Notes: generated from the letters alone by a model not told the origin. 9,802 nt of DNA from an uncultured Dysgonomonas sp. (GCA_945292135.1 CALYRA010000016.1:1-9802), one strand, 5' to 3'. Shown: positions 1 through 8,377, counted from the stretch's first letter. Made by a program: numbers and translations.

Positions 1-934
1 GTCCTTTTGATGAGGCTTTTATAAAAAAGCCGCATATTATATACATAAAGGGAAATATAAAAATCAATACAAATAATGATAAGACAATATCAAATACTCG
101 TTTTACAATTCTATTAATTCCATGTTGTAAAGGTTCATTACGCATTGTCATCAAAGGGATAGTGTTAAGCAACCTTAACGACATTCTACGTTTTAAATAT
201 TTATAATATTCAGGAACGAGATAAAAACGAATCATTCTTTTTTCTGAAAGGGTCATCAAATTATTCACGGATGACTCGCGATCGTCTAATAAAGCATAAT
301 ATATTTCATCGACGGAATTTTCCTTCAAGAAATCTTCAATATCAGATACCTTTCCCAAATAACCTTCATAAACATCTTTATAAGACTCATTATCATCGAA
401 AAAACCTAATATTCGATATCCATATTCATTACCGGCTAATTCTTTGAAAATATCTCTTGCTGTAGTATTGCCCCCGATAATAATTACACGTTTATAGTTT
501 TTACCGCTTTGCCTGTATTTTTTTAATAAAAGACGAAATAAAACACGCCAGAAAACAAATGTTATGTCGATAAGTAAAAAACCTAATATCCAATATAATA
601 AAGAAATACTAAACACCCTCAAAAGAGCGCTGGACGCTACTAAAACGACATTATAAAATATAATGAACAACAAAGAATTCTGAATGACTTTATCAATAAA
701 GACTATATTGTCCGCAACATTTGATCTTGTAAAAAAAGAAACTACAAAATAACAAAGATTCGCAACCAATAGAAATTCTAAATTTTCGCGGTGAGATGTG
801 GGAGGAATTATTCCTTTATAAGCAAGAAAATTAAAATATAAAATACCCAAAAGATTAATCAATATCAAATCCCCTAAATGAATGATTTGATCAATCCATT
901 GTCCATATCCATCTTTCTTTACTAAATTATCCAT
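1..934 (-). CDS. Undecaprenyl-phosphate glucose phosphotransferase (WcaJ-like polyprenyl glycosylphosphotransferase), 3' end outside window
   Basis: This frame is open from an ATG at 934 to the window edge (311 residues), so the gene is cut at its 3' end. Four hydrophobic segments at about residues 15-37, 49-67, 84-97 and 111-129 form the membrane N-terminus. A Rossmann-like CoA-binding domain follows, with VIIIGGN at 150-156 and GYRILGFFDDN at 172-182. The junction PLMTMRNEPL leads to NRIVKRVFDIVLSL at about 274-287, the hallmark entry to the bacterial sugar transferase domain, and to a fifth membrane segment. The catalytic residues would lie beyond position 1. The family is usually about 460-480 residues, so roughly 150 are missing. 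By family knowledge it moves glucose-1-phosphate or a related sugar phosphate onto undecaprenyl phosphate to start capsule or exopolysaccharide synthesis at the inner membrane. The donor sugar cannot be told from this part. It starts 39 nt after the CPBP gene and may share its transcript. Confidence 0.88.
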   Translation of the reverse strand, partial: MDNLVKKDGYGQWIDQIIHLGDLILINLLGILYFNFLAYKGIIPPTSHRENLEFLLVANLCYFVVSFFTRSNVADNIVFIDKVIQNSLLFIIFYNVVLVASSALLRVFSISLLYWILGFLLIDITFVFWRVLFRLLLKKYRQSGKNYKRVIIIGGNTTARDIFKELAGNEYGYRILGFFDDNESYKDVYEGYLGKVSDIEDFLKENSVDEIYYALLDDRESSVNNLMTLSEKRMIRFYLVPEYYKYLKRRMSLRLLNTIPLMTMRNEPLQHGINRIVKRVFDIVLSLFVLIFIFPFMYIICGFFIKASSKG

Positions 935-973
935 TATCACTCAAAATATAAATTAGTATAGAAACAAGCCAGA

Positions 974-1864
974 TCAATTTTTAACTCTAACTTTCTTTCT
1001 TAAAATGTAAACAATCAAGAATGTAAAAAGGATACTTAAAGCTACATAAATAAAATCGTCATGCAAATTAAAATTATCCAATTTATCATATTCCGCAGTT
1101 CCATAATATATTTGTTGGACAATTATAGATAAAGAATTATTAACAAAATGGAAAATAATCGAAATCCATAAAGTTCCAGACCATACAAATAAATATCCTA
1201 AAATTGCGCCTAAAAGCACTCTGGGCAAAAAGCCATAAAAATCGAAATGAACCGCACTGAATATCGTTGCAGTAATCCAAACAGCTATATGTTTATTTTT
1301 AACAATCCGTAGAAAGATTTGTTGAAGACACCCTCTAAAAAATATTTCTTCTACAAAAGCCGCTAAAACTGCGATGACAAAAAGATTAGATACTATCCCT
1401 AACAATGACTTATCTGCAATAAGTTTTTGAATTATCGATTCAGATGAGTCTCTCCATTCCTTGAAAGTAGTTTCCAAACCTCTTAGGGAATCAGGAAATA
1501 CAATTAATTCGTTCAAATAAGATAAAAATTCTACTGTGGGCTGAATTACAACCACCAGTACAATAGCTAAAATAATGTATAATACTGATTGTTTTTTATC
1601 TAATTTTAAATAAGAAGACGAATCGCCATGAAATATTGCGATGTAAAGCGAAGAGGGTATTAGTAGCCAACATACTGTAGTGATAATTTGAGAAAGACGA
1701 ATAAAAAGCAGGCTTTGACCATCCGGAGATTGAACCGATTCTCCCATCGATGTTGCTAAAAAGAAAGAAAGAAATGCTCCCAAAATCAGTCCGCTTAAAC
1801 TAAGAAGACAGAGAAATAGCAATTGGGGTAATCCCCCCGTATTTTTTAAGGAATTATTATTCAT
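974..1864 (-). CDS. CPBP-family intramembrane glutamic endopeptidase (Rce1/abortive-infection type)
   Basis: This is a 296-residue multi-pass membrane protein. Hydrophobic segments lie at about 13-39, 52-78, 93-111, 154-171, 193-206, 212-229, 231-248 and 272-289. All three CPBP motifs are present: EEIFFRG (E172, E173, R177), FSAVH (F202 to H206) and HFVNN (H239, N242/N243). These are the catalytic glutamate and metal- or water-coordinating positions of the Rce1-like family, so the protein should be an active protease. Bacterial members have been linked to bacteriocin self-immunity, prenyl-protein-like processing and protein secretion. The substrate here is unknown. The ATG at 1864 overlaps the end of the DUF1460 gene by 8 nt, which implies translational coupling with the upstream amidase and fhs. 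The poly-Asn start (MNNN) has no signal peptide; the first membrane helix begins near residue 13. The family assignment is secure, the role is not. Confidence 0.9.
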   Translation of the reverse strand: MNNNSLKNTGGLPQLLFLCLLSLSGLILGAFLSFFLATSMGESVQSPDGQSLLFIRLSQIITTVCWLLIPSSLYIAIFHGDSSSYLKLDKKQSVLYIILAIVLVVVIQPTVEFLSYLNELIVFPDSLRGLETTFKEWRDSSESIIQKLIADKSLLGIVSNLFVIAVLAAFVEEIFFRGCLQQIFLRIVKNKHIAVWITATIFSAVHFDFYGFLPRVLLGAILGYLFVWSGTLWISIIFHFVNNSLSIIVQQIYYGTAEYDKLDNFNLHDDFIYVALSILFTFLIVYILRKKVRVKN

Positions 1865-2735
1865 CTAAATGGTATTCGTTCAATTTTAAAACAGTAAGCC
1901 CTGTTAAGGCTTTCGATGTTTTACAATATTCATTTAAGGTTTTCGATTCGATAATCACTTTTTTGGATCGACTCGAAGCATGTATAAAATGTAATGATTT
2001 ATCTAACCTATATGCTATGCCTATATGACTATAGTCTAACCCGCCAATTGATGTAGCAAATATAATAATATTTCCGTCATTTATACTTCTGGTCGCCCCG
2101 AAAATACGATTTGCCGGAACAAACGAATATTTATCTCTTTTATTTATAACGCTTTCAATTTCTTTTATCTTTGCTAAATTAAACGGATTATTTTGTAAAT
2201 TCTTATAATATTGAGGATGTTGCGACATAAAATTAATTTCTTTTGAAACTTTTTTACCTCCGATATCCTCTGAAATATTAAGCAATATATTATCGGATTC
2301 GGCATTATAAATCCAGTCTGTCACATAATGCAATCTGGAAGTATAGCCATCAATAATTCCATTTCTATAACGAATCTTGGATAGAATTTTACAATAGGCA
2401 TCATACGTAGGGTGATCAGATTTCAATGTAAGGGTTAAAGCCATGCATGTTTCTACAAAAGTAGTACAATCAAATTCTTCTAAATTAACAACTAACTTTT
2501 CATCCTTATTAATATCCAACGTTGATGCGACATAAGGTTTACCAATAAAATACTGTGCTGTTTTTACCAATAAAATATTTACAGAATCATTCTTAGCTAA
2601 AGACATTTTTTCAATATATCTATCAAAAATTTGTCGATTTCTGACAGATATTGCATCCTGAGAAAAACTATTTTGCGATTTAAAAAGAAATAAACACAAA
2701 ATGGCTAAGGAATAAAAAATCGTTTGTTTTGACAT
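1857..2735 (-). CDS. Secreted DUF1460 / NlpC-P60-like N-acetylmuramoyl-L-alanine amidase-like protein
   Basis: This is a 292-residue exported protein. The N-terminus has a signal peptide (charged MSKQ, hydrophobic core about 6-18, likely cleavage near FSQ at 24-26). There is no lipobox cysteine at the cleavage site, so a soluble periplasmic location is likely. The mature part matches DUF1460: FIGKPYVASTLD at about 63-74, EEFDCTTFVE at 86-95 with C90 as the probable nucleophile, NIIIFAT at 222-228, and GLDYSHIGIAY at 232-242 with H237 as the probable catalytic base, followed by HASS at 251-254. Bacteroides members of this family have an NlpC/P60-type cysteine-hydrolase fold and act on peptidoglycan stem-peptide linkages; amidase activity here is inferred from family. 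The ATG shares one nucleotide with the fhs stop (TAATG), and the 3' end overlaps the CPBP gene by 8 nt. It is therefore the middle gene of a tightly coupled trio. Confidence 0.88.
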   Translation of the reverse strand: MSKQTIFYSLAILCLFLFKSQNSFSQDAISVRNRQIFDRYIEKMSLAKNDSVNILLVKTAQYFIGKPYVASTLDINKDEKLVVNLEEFDCTTFVETCMALTLTLKSDHPTYDAYCKILSKIRYRNGIIDGYTSRLHYVTDWIYNAESDNILLNISEDIGGKKVSKEINFMSQHPQYYKNLQNNPFNLAKIKEIESVINKRDKYSFVPANRIFGATRSINDGNIIIFATSIGGLDYSHIGIAYRLDKSLHFIHASSRSKKVIIESKTLNEYCKTSKALTGLTVLKLNEYHLDE

Positions 2736-4411
2736 TATACAATACCTACTAAACCTTCAACAACTCCGTTTATTAAATCTATATGATTAGCTTGGGGATC
2801 TCGTGGCAAACCCGGCATTCGTAAAATATTGCCCGCTATCGCGACTATAAAGCCCGCGCCATTATTAATTACGATATCGTTTATTGTAAATTTAAAATTT
2901 GTAGATACGCCGTAAGCTTGCGCATCATCTGAAAACGAATATTGTGTTTTTGCTATACACACCGGGAAATGTTCAATTCCCAATGCTTTCACCTTAGCTA
3001 ATTTCTTTTTAGCTGCATTGCTATACTCAACACAAGACGCGCCATACAAATTATGTGTTATTTTTTCTATTTTAGTTTCAATTGAATCTTTATCATTATA
3101 AGTGAATTGCAAAGATCCGGATGGTGATTGGTTTATTACCTCAACTACTGTCTCCGCAAAATCAATAGCTCCATCGCCTCCTTTAACGAAAGCCTCGTTT
3201 GTCGTAAATCTTACATCCTGCTTTTCACAGTGAGTTTGAAGTAAAGTTATTTCTTCAATAGAATCTGTTGCAAATTTATTTAATACGACGATTATACTTT
3301 GCCCAAATGATTTCATATTGCTTATATGCTTATCCAAATTGGCTAAACCATTACGAAGTCCCTCTATATTCTCTTTCTTAATGTCCTGAACCGGTACTCC
3401 GCCATGCATTTTTAATGCTTGTGTCGTCACTACAATCACTGTGACCTTAGGTGTAATTCCTGCTTCGCGACATTTTATATTAAAGAACTTTTCCGCGCCT
3501 AAGTCTGCGCCAAATCCTGCTTCGGTGATTACATAATCTGCATGACTCATAGCCATCTTTGTTGCGATAATGGAATTACATCCATGAGCGATATTTGCAA
3601 ATGGACCTCCATGTATAAAAGCCGGAGTATGTTCTGTGGTCTGAACCAAATTCGGATTTATGGCATCTTTCAACAAAACAGTGATAGCGCCGGATACGCC
3701 TAAGTCTTCGACTGTAAAAATACTACCATCAGCCATATATCCCAATATGATATTACTTATTCGTTTTTTTAAGTCATGGATTCCATCTGAAAGACAAAGA
3801 ATTGCCATTATTTCGGACGCTGCTGTAATTTCAAAGCCGGATTCACTGACTAATCCGTTTTCCGAACCATTAAGTCCTGTTGCTATATATCTCAGATTGC
3901 GGTCGTTGACATCCAAAACCCTTTTCCATACAATATCTTTTAAAGCTTTATCCGTACCCCTGTTCCTATATTGGTAATTATCCAATAAAGCTGTAATCAT
4001 ATTGTGTGCTGATGTGATCGCATGAAAATCGCCTGTAAAATGCAGATTAATATCTTCCATAGGCAATACTTGGGCATAACCTCCGCCGGCTGCTCCTCCT
4101 TTCATACCGAAGCATGGTCCTAATGATGGTTCACGAAGAGCGACTATAGCTTTTTTACCTATTTTATTTAATCCCAAAGCTAAACCTATCGACATTGTGG
4201 TTTTTCCGATTCCTGCTTTTGTCGGAGTAATAGCTGTAACTAAAATCAAATTGCTGTTTTTTACTTTATCTTCATCAATCAGCGAATATGGAACTTTGGC
4301 TATATATTTTCCATAATTATGAAGGTCGTCTTCTTGAATACCAATGCGTGACGCTATTGTCGTTATATTATCCAGTTTTATACTTCTTGCTATTTCTACA
4401 TCAGTCTTCAT
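2735..4411 (-). CDS. fhs: Formate-tetrahydrofolate ligase (10-formyl-THF synthetase)
   Basis: This enzyme joins formate to tetrahydrofolate with ATP to give 10-formyl-THF, feeding cytoplasmic one-carbon metabolism for purine, fMet and serine/glycine synthesis. The call start gives 558 residues, close to the family norm of about 555-560. It begins [10 protein letters not shown], which is how homologues begin. A longer reading from an in-frame ATG at 4426 adds only MIYFD and is less likely. Key motifs, numbered from the 4411 start, are the P-loop region [11 protein letters not shown] at 62-72, then [34 protein letters not shown], the folate/ATP-site region around [40 protein letters not shown], and [15 protein letters not shown] near the C-terminus. 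The catalytic core is intact. The P-loop has Ile where many homologues have Glu (AGEGKTT). The gene follows an intrinsic terminator, so it probably starts a new transcription unit. Its stop overlaps the next start by 1 nt. Confidence 0.95.
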   Translation of the reverse strand: MKTDVEIARSIKLDNITTIASRIGIQEDDLHNYGKYIAKVPYSLIDEDKVKNSNLILVTAITPTKAGIGKTTMSIGLALGLNKIGKKAIVALREPSLGPCFGMKGGAAGGGYAQVLPMEDINLHFTGDFHAITSAHNMITALLDNYQYRNRGTDKALKDIVWKRVLDVNDRNLRYIATGLNGSENGLVSESGFEITAASEIMAILCLSDGIHDLKKRISNIILGYMADGSIFTVEDLGVSGAITVLLKDAINPNLVQTTEHTPAFIHGGPFANIAHGCNSIIATKMAMSHADYVITEAGFGADLGAEKFFNIKCREAGITPKVTVIVVTTQALKMHGGVPVQDIKKENIEGLRNGLANLDKHISNMKSFGQSIIVVLNKFATDSIEEITLLQTHCEKQDVRFTTNEAFVKGGDGAIDFAETVVEVINQSPSGSLQFTYNDKDSIETKIEKITHNLYGASCVEYSNAAKKKLAKVKALGIEHFPVCIAKTQYSFSDDAQAYGVSTNFKFTINDIVINNGAGFIVAIAGNILRMPGLPRDPQANHIDLINGVVEGLVGIV

Positions 4412-4448
4412 GTCAAAATAAATCATTCAATTTTTTATAAATCGAGGA

Positions 4449-4456
4449 TAAAGATA
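4449..4456 (-). promoter_or_regulatory. Possible -7 box for the fhs transcript
   Basis: Read on the minus strand this is TATCTTTA, one mismatch from the Bacteroidota -7 consensus TAnnTTTG. It lies between the terminator and fhs and would place the transcript start about 15-35 nt before the candidate start codons. I see no TTTG-like -33 element at the usual spacing; the nearest TTG is about 26 nt upstream. This is a weak call, supported mainly by position, since a gene directly behind a strong terminator needs its own promoter. Confidence 0.25.
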
Positions 4457-4486
4457 TGTATTTTTTACATAATGTTATGAGACAAC

Positions 4487-4522
4487 AAAAAAAAAAGAGA
4501 AGTTTTTAAATTAACTTCTCTT
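4487..4522 (-). terminator. Intrinsic (Rho-independent) terminator closing the bamA-ompH block
   Basis: On the minus strand the sequence AGAGAAGTT (4521-4513) is followed by an 8-nt loop (4512-4505) and the perfect complement AACTTCTCT (4504-4496). The 9-bp stem can extend by one A-T pair. A run of T continues to 4487. It lies about 30 nt after the stop of the second ompH and ends transcription of the envelope block before fhs. On the plus strand the stem is followed by an interrupted T-rich stretch, but no gene faces that way. Confidence 0.88.
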
Positions 4523-4551
4523 CTTTTGATATATTTTTGATTATATGTTAA

Positions 4552-5052
4552 TCAATTTGTTATCCCTAATTTAGTTTTTACTTTTGGAGTGATGTCTACA
4601 GCCGAAGCGCTTACATAAAGTAAGGCTGCACGATCGAAAATATATGTTATTCCATTTTCGTCGCCAACATCTTTTATTGTACTCATTAATTTTTGCTGTA
4701 TCGGAGTCAATAATGCTTCTTGCTCTTTTTCAAATTCAGCATTGCTTGTTTGAATAAAATTTTGATATCTTTCTTCCAATTGTTGCACTTGCTTTTGACG
4801 ATCCATCAAAATACTTTCAGATATTTCTGTTGAATCATTTTTATATTTCTCTAATAAAGTCTGATACTCTTGTTCAATAGCTTGAGCGGTTTTCATCGCT
4901 GTTTCTCTTTTTGTTGTAAGTTTTGTCTGCGCTGCCGCATATTCGGGCATTTTAGCAAAGATTTCCTGAGCGCTTACGTATGCAATCTTATCTTGTGCCA
5001 AAAGAATTGCAGGCATCGCCACAACTAATAATAGGAATAGTTTTTTCAACAT
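4552..5052 (-). CDS. ompH: OmpH/Skp-family periplasmic chaperone, second copy
   Basis: This is a 166-residue protein with a clear signal peptide (MLKK, hydrophobic core about 5-18, likely cleavage at LLAQ near 17-20). The mature start DKIAYVSAQEIFAKMPEYAAAQ is the typical OmpH/Skp opening strand and helix. Residues about 40-115 are rich in Lys, Glu and Gln with heptad-like spacing, as expected for the coiled-coil tentacles of Skp. The tail GITYIFDRAALLYVSASAVDITPKVKTKLGI returns to the body domain, as in the family. Skp-like trimers hold unfolded outer-membrane proteins in the periplasm and pass them to the BAM complex, which fits the position after bamA. It is related to, but clearly diverged from, the copy upstream. 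The gap between the copies is 43 nt and holds the end of a likely extra promoter. No lipobox is present. Confidence 0.9.
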   Translation of the reverse strand: MLKKLFLLLVVAMPAILLAQDKIAYVSAQEIFAKMPEYAAAQTKLTTKRETAMKTAQAIEQEYQTLLEKYKNDSTEISESILMDRQKQVQQLEERYQNFIQTSNAEFEKEQEALLTPIQQKLMSTIKDVGDENGITYIFDRAALLYVSASAVDITPKVKTKLGITN

Positions 5053-5083
5053 AATATAATTTAATTTTTAGTTATTTTTTTGA

Positions 5084-5113
5084 CAAATATAATAATTATT
5101 TTGAATATCCAAG
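5084..5113 (-). promoter_or_regulatory. Bacteroidota-type promoter before the second ompH
   Basis: On the minus strand, TATATTTG at 5091-5084 matches the Bacteroidota -7 consensus TAnnTTTG exactly. CTTG at 5113-5110, 18 nt upstream, resembles the -33 TTTG element. The -33 part lies inside the last codons of the first ompH. Transcription would start near 5077 and give a leader of about 25 nt before the ATG at 5052. The motif is short and the region AT-rich, so chance is possible, but box, spacing and position all agree. Confidence 0.45.
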
Positions 5114-5611
5114 CTTAGCCAGAACCTCATTGCTTATGTCTATTTTAGGAGAGGCAAAAATGACATTTGTAGAGGAAGCTCTATCCAGACCTAATTGGTA
5201 ACCTTTTGTTTCAGAAATTTCTTTTATTGCCGTATAGATTTCATCTTGTATTGGCTTTATCAAAGATTCTCTTTTCTTGAATAACTCGCCTTCTGCTCCA
5301 AAATATTTACGTTTGAGTTCCTGTAAAGATTTTTCTTTTGCTACAATCTCGGTTTCTTTTTTAGTCTTTTGATTGGGTGTCAGATACGCAAGTTCGGATT
5401 GATATGTTTTATACATATTCTGCACTTCTTGCTGCATCTTATCAACTTCGGATTGCCATTTCTTTGAAATTACATCTAATTGCTCATTAGCAGTTTCATA
5501 ACTACTTATATTTTTTAAGATATATTCCATATCGACCAATGCGTACTTTTGCGCATATGTAGTACAAATTATGCCTGCAAATAATGCTAAAAGTAAAATT
5601 ATTCTTTTCAT
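5096..5611 (-). CDS. ompH: OmpH/Skp-family periplasmic chaperone, first copy
   Basis: This is a 171-residue protein with a signal peptide (MKRIILLLALFAGIICTTYAQ, likely cleavage near AQ at 20-21). The mature protein opens KYALVDMEYILKNISSYETA, the standard OmpH/Skp body strand and first helix. Residues about 45-120 form a long charged helical stretch (for example QSEVDKMQQEVQNMYKTYQ) fitting the coiled-coil arms. The C-terminal part YQLGLDRASSTNVIFASPKIDISNEVLAKLGY completes the body domain. The role by family is to chaperone unfolded outer-membrane proteins on their way to BamA. It sits 98 nt after bamA. That gap holds no recognisable promoter or hairpin, so co-transcription is likely. It shares the C-terminal pattern I-D/T-x-x-V-x-x-KLG with the second copy, suggesting an old duplication with strong divergence of the arms. 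Confidence 0.9.
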   Translation of the reverse strand: MKRIILLLALFAGIICTTYAQKYALVDMEYILKNISSYETANEQLDVISKKWQSEVDKMQQEVQNMYKTYQSELAYLTPNQKTKKETEIVAKEKSLQELKRKYFGAEGELFKKRESLIKPIQDEIYTAIKEISETKGYQLGLDRASSTNVIFASPKIDISNEVLAKLGYSK

Positions 5612-5709
5612 AAACTTATATTTTATTTTTTCATACTGTCATAAGACGCAATATCATCAGTTTTGTTTACCGCATCTATAATAAATAATGTTAACTCAGA
5701 CCGATTTTA

Positions 5710-8364
5710 TTAAAATTCTTGTCCAAGAATAAAATGTATTTGACTTCCGCCAGCACTACGGTCACCATTTACTTTATCAAATCCATAAGCCCAATCTATA
5801 CCTAACAAACCGATCATTGGCAATATTATACGAGCGCCAAATCCTGCGGAACGTTTAAGTTCAAATGGATTGAAATCTCCCAAATCATACCATGCGTTTC
5901 CGGCTTCTGCAAAACCCAATATATAGATTGTTGATGAAGGTTCAAGAATAAGTGGATATCTAAGTTCCATTGTTAAACGGCTATATGCGCTGGCCTCACT
6001 TCCTAACGACCCATTTTCATAACCTCGCAACCCGATAGTTTCAGTAGCGTACGTACTTGAATATCCGGACATTCCATCTCCTCCGACATAAAATGTACCA
6101 AAAGGTGATTTTTTATGCTTATTATAATATCCTAAAAATCCGTATTCAACACGCGTCATCAGAACCGGAGTTTTTGTAATTTGAGCTAAAGGCGTAAATG
6201 TACGGCTCTTAAATTTCCATTTATGATATTCTACCCAACGATACTTAGATCCGGGTTCATAGCCGTTGGCATCTTTTTTCAATGATTTATAATCTTTTCC
6301 ATCCCATAGCGAGAAAGGTGGGGTCAATTGTAAGCTCAATGAGAAGTCTGTTCCTCTTCGTGTATACAATGGATTGTCAATAGAGCTACGTGATAGGGTC
6401 AAGTTCAAACTAAGATCATTACTTGTTCCATTCCGAACTATAAAATAATCCCAATCTTTCATTTTATACATTTGATATGATAATTCTGCGCGTATGCCAA
6501 AATAGTCATCTGGCCATGTCAAACGTTTACCATAACCGAGCGATGCTCCCATCATCTGAATTGACTTATGCGGATCCATAGCGATTGTATAATCTCCGTA
6601 TCCTCTGTCATAACCATACATATTACCATAGCCTCCATAAGCACTTGACAAATAATCGCTTTTAACGTCTGTCTGTCTGGAATAATAAAGTCCTACGGAA
6701 AATGAGTTGGGGCGTTTACCTCCAAACCAAGGATCGAAGAATGAGACTGAATATGATTGGTAATATTTTGCGTTTGTTTGTGCGCTTAAAGTCAAAGTTT
6801 GTCCTTCGCCTTGAGGAATTATGCCCTTATATGTTTTTGGATGCAAAAGATTCTTTATTGAAAAGTTTGAAAATTTAAGGCTTAAACGCCCAATCAATCC
6901 TGTTTGTCCCCATCCTGCCGAAAATTCGACCTGATCATTTGCTTTGGAAACCAAAGGCAATCCAATATCTACCGTCCCTGCTTCAGGATCGGGTTGAATA
7001 TCAGGATTTCCTAATTGTTCCGGATCAAAATGTCCCATCTGAGCAATTTCACGAATAGATCGTATCAAATCTTCACGGCTATACAATGCGCCCGGACGAA
7101 TACGAAGTTCCCTTCGAATAACATCTTCATATAAACGATCGTTACCGGATATCGTAACTTTACGTATAGTCGCTTGGGGTCCTTCTGTCACTCGCATTTC
7201 AAGCGTAATAGAATCATTATCTATATTAGCTTCTACGGGATCTATATTTGAGAATAGATAGCCGTTATTTTGGTAAAATACATTATTTACCGCATCTTCG
7301 TCCATAACCAAACGTCCCATCAGTTTCTTTTGATTGTAAACATCCCCCGATTGCATATGTAATACGTCTTGCAAACGTTCTGTCGAGTATTTTGTATTTC
7401 CGACCCATTTAATATCCTTGATAAAGTATTTGGGGCCTTCCTCTACATTGATTTTAATATTCACTTTATCGGGTTTATGTTCAGCGGTGGCTGTATATAC
7501 AGTATCTGAAGTTATAACCGCATCACGGTATCCTAATTCATTGTATTTAGAGATAAGGTTATTTTTGTCTTCTTCGTAATTTTCCGGCGTAAATTTTGTT
7601 GAACGTAAGAAGTTTCTAAACCATGCTTTAAAATTACTTTTATGCCGGGTTTTCTTCATCGACTTCTCCAGTGTTGCAGTACTAACCTGATTGTTACCCT
7701 CTATTTCGATTCTATTTACTTTTGTTTTATTCTTTTTTACGACATTGATACGAAGAATTACATAGTTTTCTTTTGATAAGTCATCTTCTGTCGTAATAGA
7801 TACTTCCGCGTTATTGAAGCCTTTTTCGCTAAAGTATTTCTTTATACGAATTTTGGTTTTATCCAGCTGACTTGGAGTGACTTGAAGATTTTTCACTAAA
7901 CTATTTTGAGTTTGAATATCTTGCCGTTCTCCTTTTTTAACACCTTTGATTTCTATCTCTGAAACGCGAGGTCTTTCTTTTAATTTAATTTCAAGCCAAA
8001 CTTTATTTCCTTGTTCACCCGCTTTTTCGATCTTCACATCAGAAAACAATCCGATCTTTAAATACTTTTTCACAGCGGCTGTAATTTCGGGTCCGGGGAT
8101 CGTAATAACGTCTCCTACTGATAACTCAGAAATTCCGATAAGAACATAGTCTTCGTACATTGGATTTTTTACGCCCGAAACTTTAATCCCGGCTATTGTA
8201 TATTTTCTTGGATTACCATATGAAATTGAAGTAAATTCTTGTGGTATTACTTCTTCTACTTTTTTTACTGAATCCTGAACTGCGGTACTATCCTCCACTT
8301 GCGCGCTCAAAGTTAATATAGCGCACAATGTGATAAATAGAATGAATAACCGTTTTTTCGACAT
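5710..8364 (-). CDS. bamA: BamA, outer-membrane protein assembly factor (Omp85 family)
   Basis: BamA is the core insertase that folds beta-barrel proteins into the outer membrane. The protein has 884 residues, somewhat longer than the roughly 810 of E. coli. A signal peptide (MSKKRLFILF, cleavage near SAQ at 20-22) is followed by a short acidic linker. Five POTRA repeats then lie at about 55-130, 132-209, 215-308, 311-392 and 396-472. POTRA3 carries a basic insertion at about 235-257. The 16-strand barrel fills about 475-884 and ends in Phe (HFILGQEF), the usual outer-membrane signature. The loop-6 motif LRGYENG at 779-785 is the Omp85 VRGF/Y motif that locks the barrel interior. A Gly/Tyr-rich insert at 573-592 probably extends an extracellular loop. 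The start at 8364 lies 13 nt after uppS. UppS upstream and two OmpH chaperones downstream are the usual Bacteroidota order. Confidence 0.96.
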   Translation of the reverse strand: MSKKRLFILFITLCAILTLSAQVEDSTAVQDSVKKVEEVIPQEFTSISYGNPRKYTIAGIKVSGVKNPMYEDYVLIGISELSVGDVITIPGPEITAAVKKYLKIGLFSDVKIEKAGEQGNKVWLEIKLKERPRVSEIEIKGVKKGERQDIQTQNSLVKNLQVTPSQLDKTKIRIKKYFSEKGFNNAEVSITTEDDLSKENYVILRINVVKKNKTKVNRIEIEGNNQVSTATLEKSMKKTRHKSNFKAWFRNFLRSTKFTPENYEEDKNNLISKYNELGYRDAVITSDTVYTATAEHKPDKVNIKINVEEGPKYFIKDIKWVGNTKYSTERLQDVLHMQSGDVYNQKKLMGRLVMDEDAVNNVFYQNNGYLFSNIDPVEANIDNDSITLEMRVTEGPQATIRKVTISGNDRLYEDVIRRELRIRPGALYSREDLIRSIREIAQMGHFDPEQLGNPDIQPDPEAGTVDIGLPLVSKANDQVEFSAGWGQTGLIGRLSLKFSNFSIKNLLHPKTYKGIIPQGEGQTLTLSAQTNAKYYQSYSVSFFDPWFGGKRPNSFSVGLYYSRQTDVKSDYLSSAYGGYGNMYGYDRGYGDYTIAMDPHKSIQMMGASLGYGKRLTWPDDYFGIRAELSYQMYKMKDWDYFIVRNGTSNDLSLNLTLSRSSIDNPLYTRRGTDFSLSLQLTPPFSLWDGKDYKSLKKDANGYEPGSKYRWVEYHKWKFKSRTFTPLAQITKTPVLMTRVEYGFLGYYNKHKKSPFGTFYVGGDGMSGYSSTYATETIGLRGYENGSLGSEASAYSRLTMELRYPLILEPSSTIYILGFAEAGNAWYDLGDFNPFELKRSAGFGARIILPMIGLLGIDWAYGFDKVNGDRSAGGSQIHFILGQEF

Positions 8365-8377
8365 ATGATTTAGGATA

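Noticed and set aside
935..973. Near-match TATATTTTG to the -7 consensus before the glucose phosphotransferase
   Set aside because: The spacing inside the box is one base too long, and it ends only about 7 nt from the start codon. Read-through from the CPBP gene is simpler.
3660..3977. Open plus-strand frame of about 105 codons
   Set aside because: It lies wholly inside fhs on the opposite strand, has no recognisable domain, and is best read as a shadow of strong coding bias in the real gene.
5612..5709. 98-nt gap between bamA and the first ompH as a possible small gene or RNA
   Set aside because: I found no convincing open frame, stable hairpin or TAnnTTTG box. The short ATGCGGTAA seen on the minus strand is not a gene.
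7946..8149. Open plus-strand frame of about 67 codons
   Set aside because: It lies opposite the N-terminal POTRA region of bamA, whose reading frame is certain. It has no promoter, domain or signal peptide.
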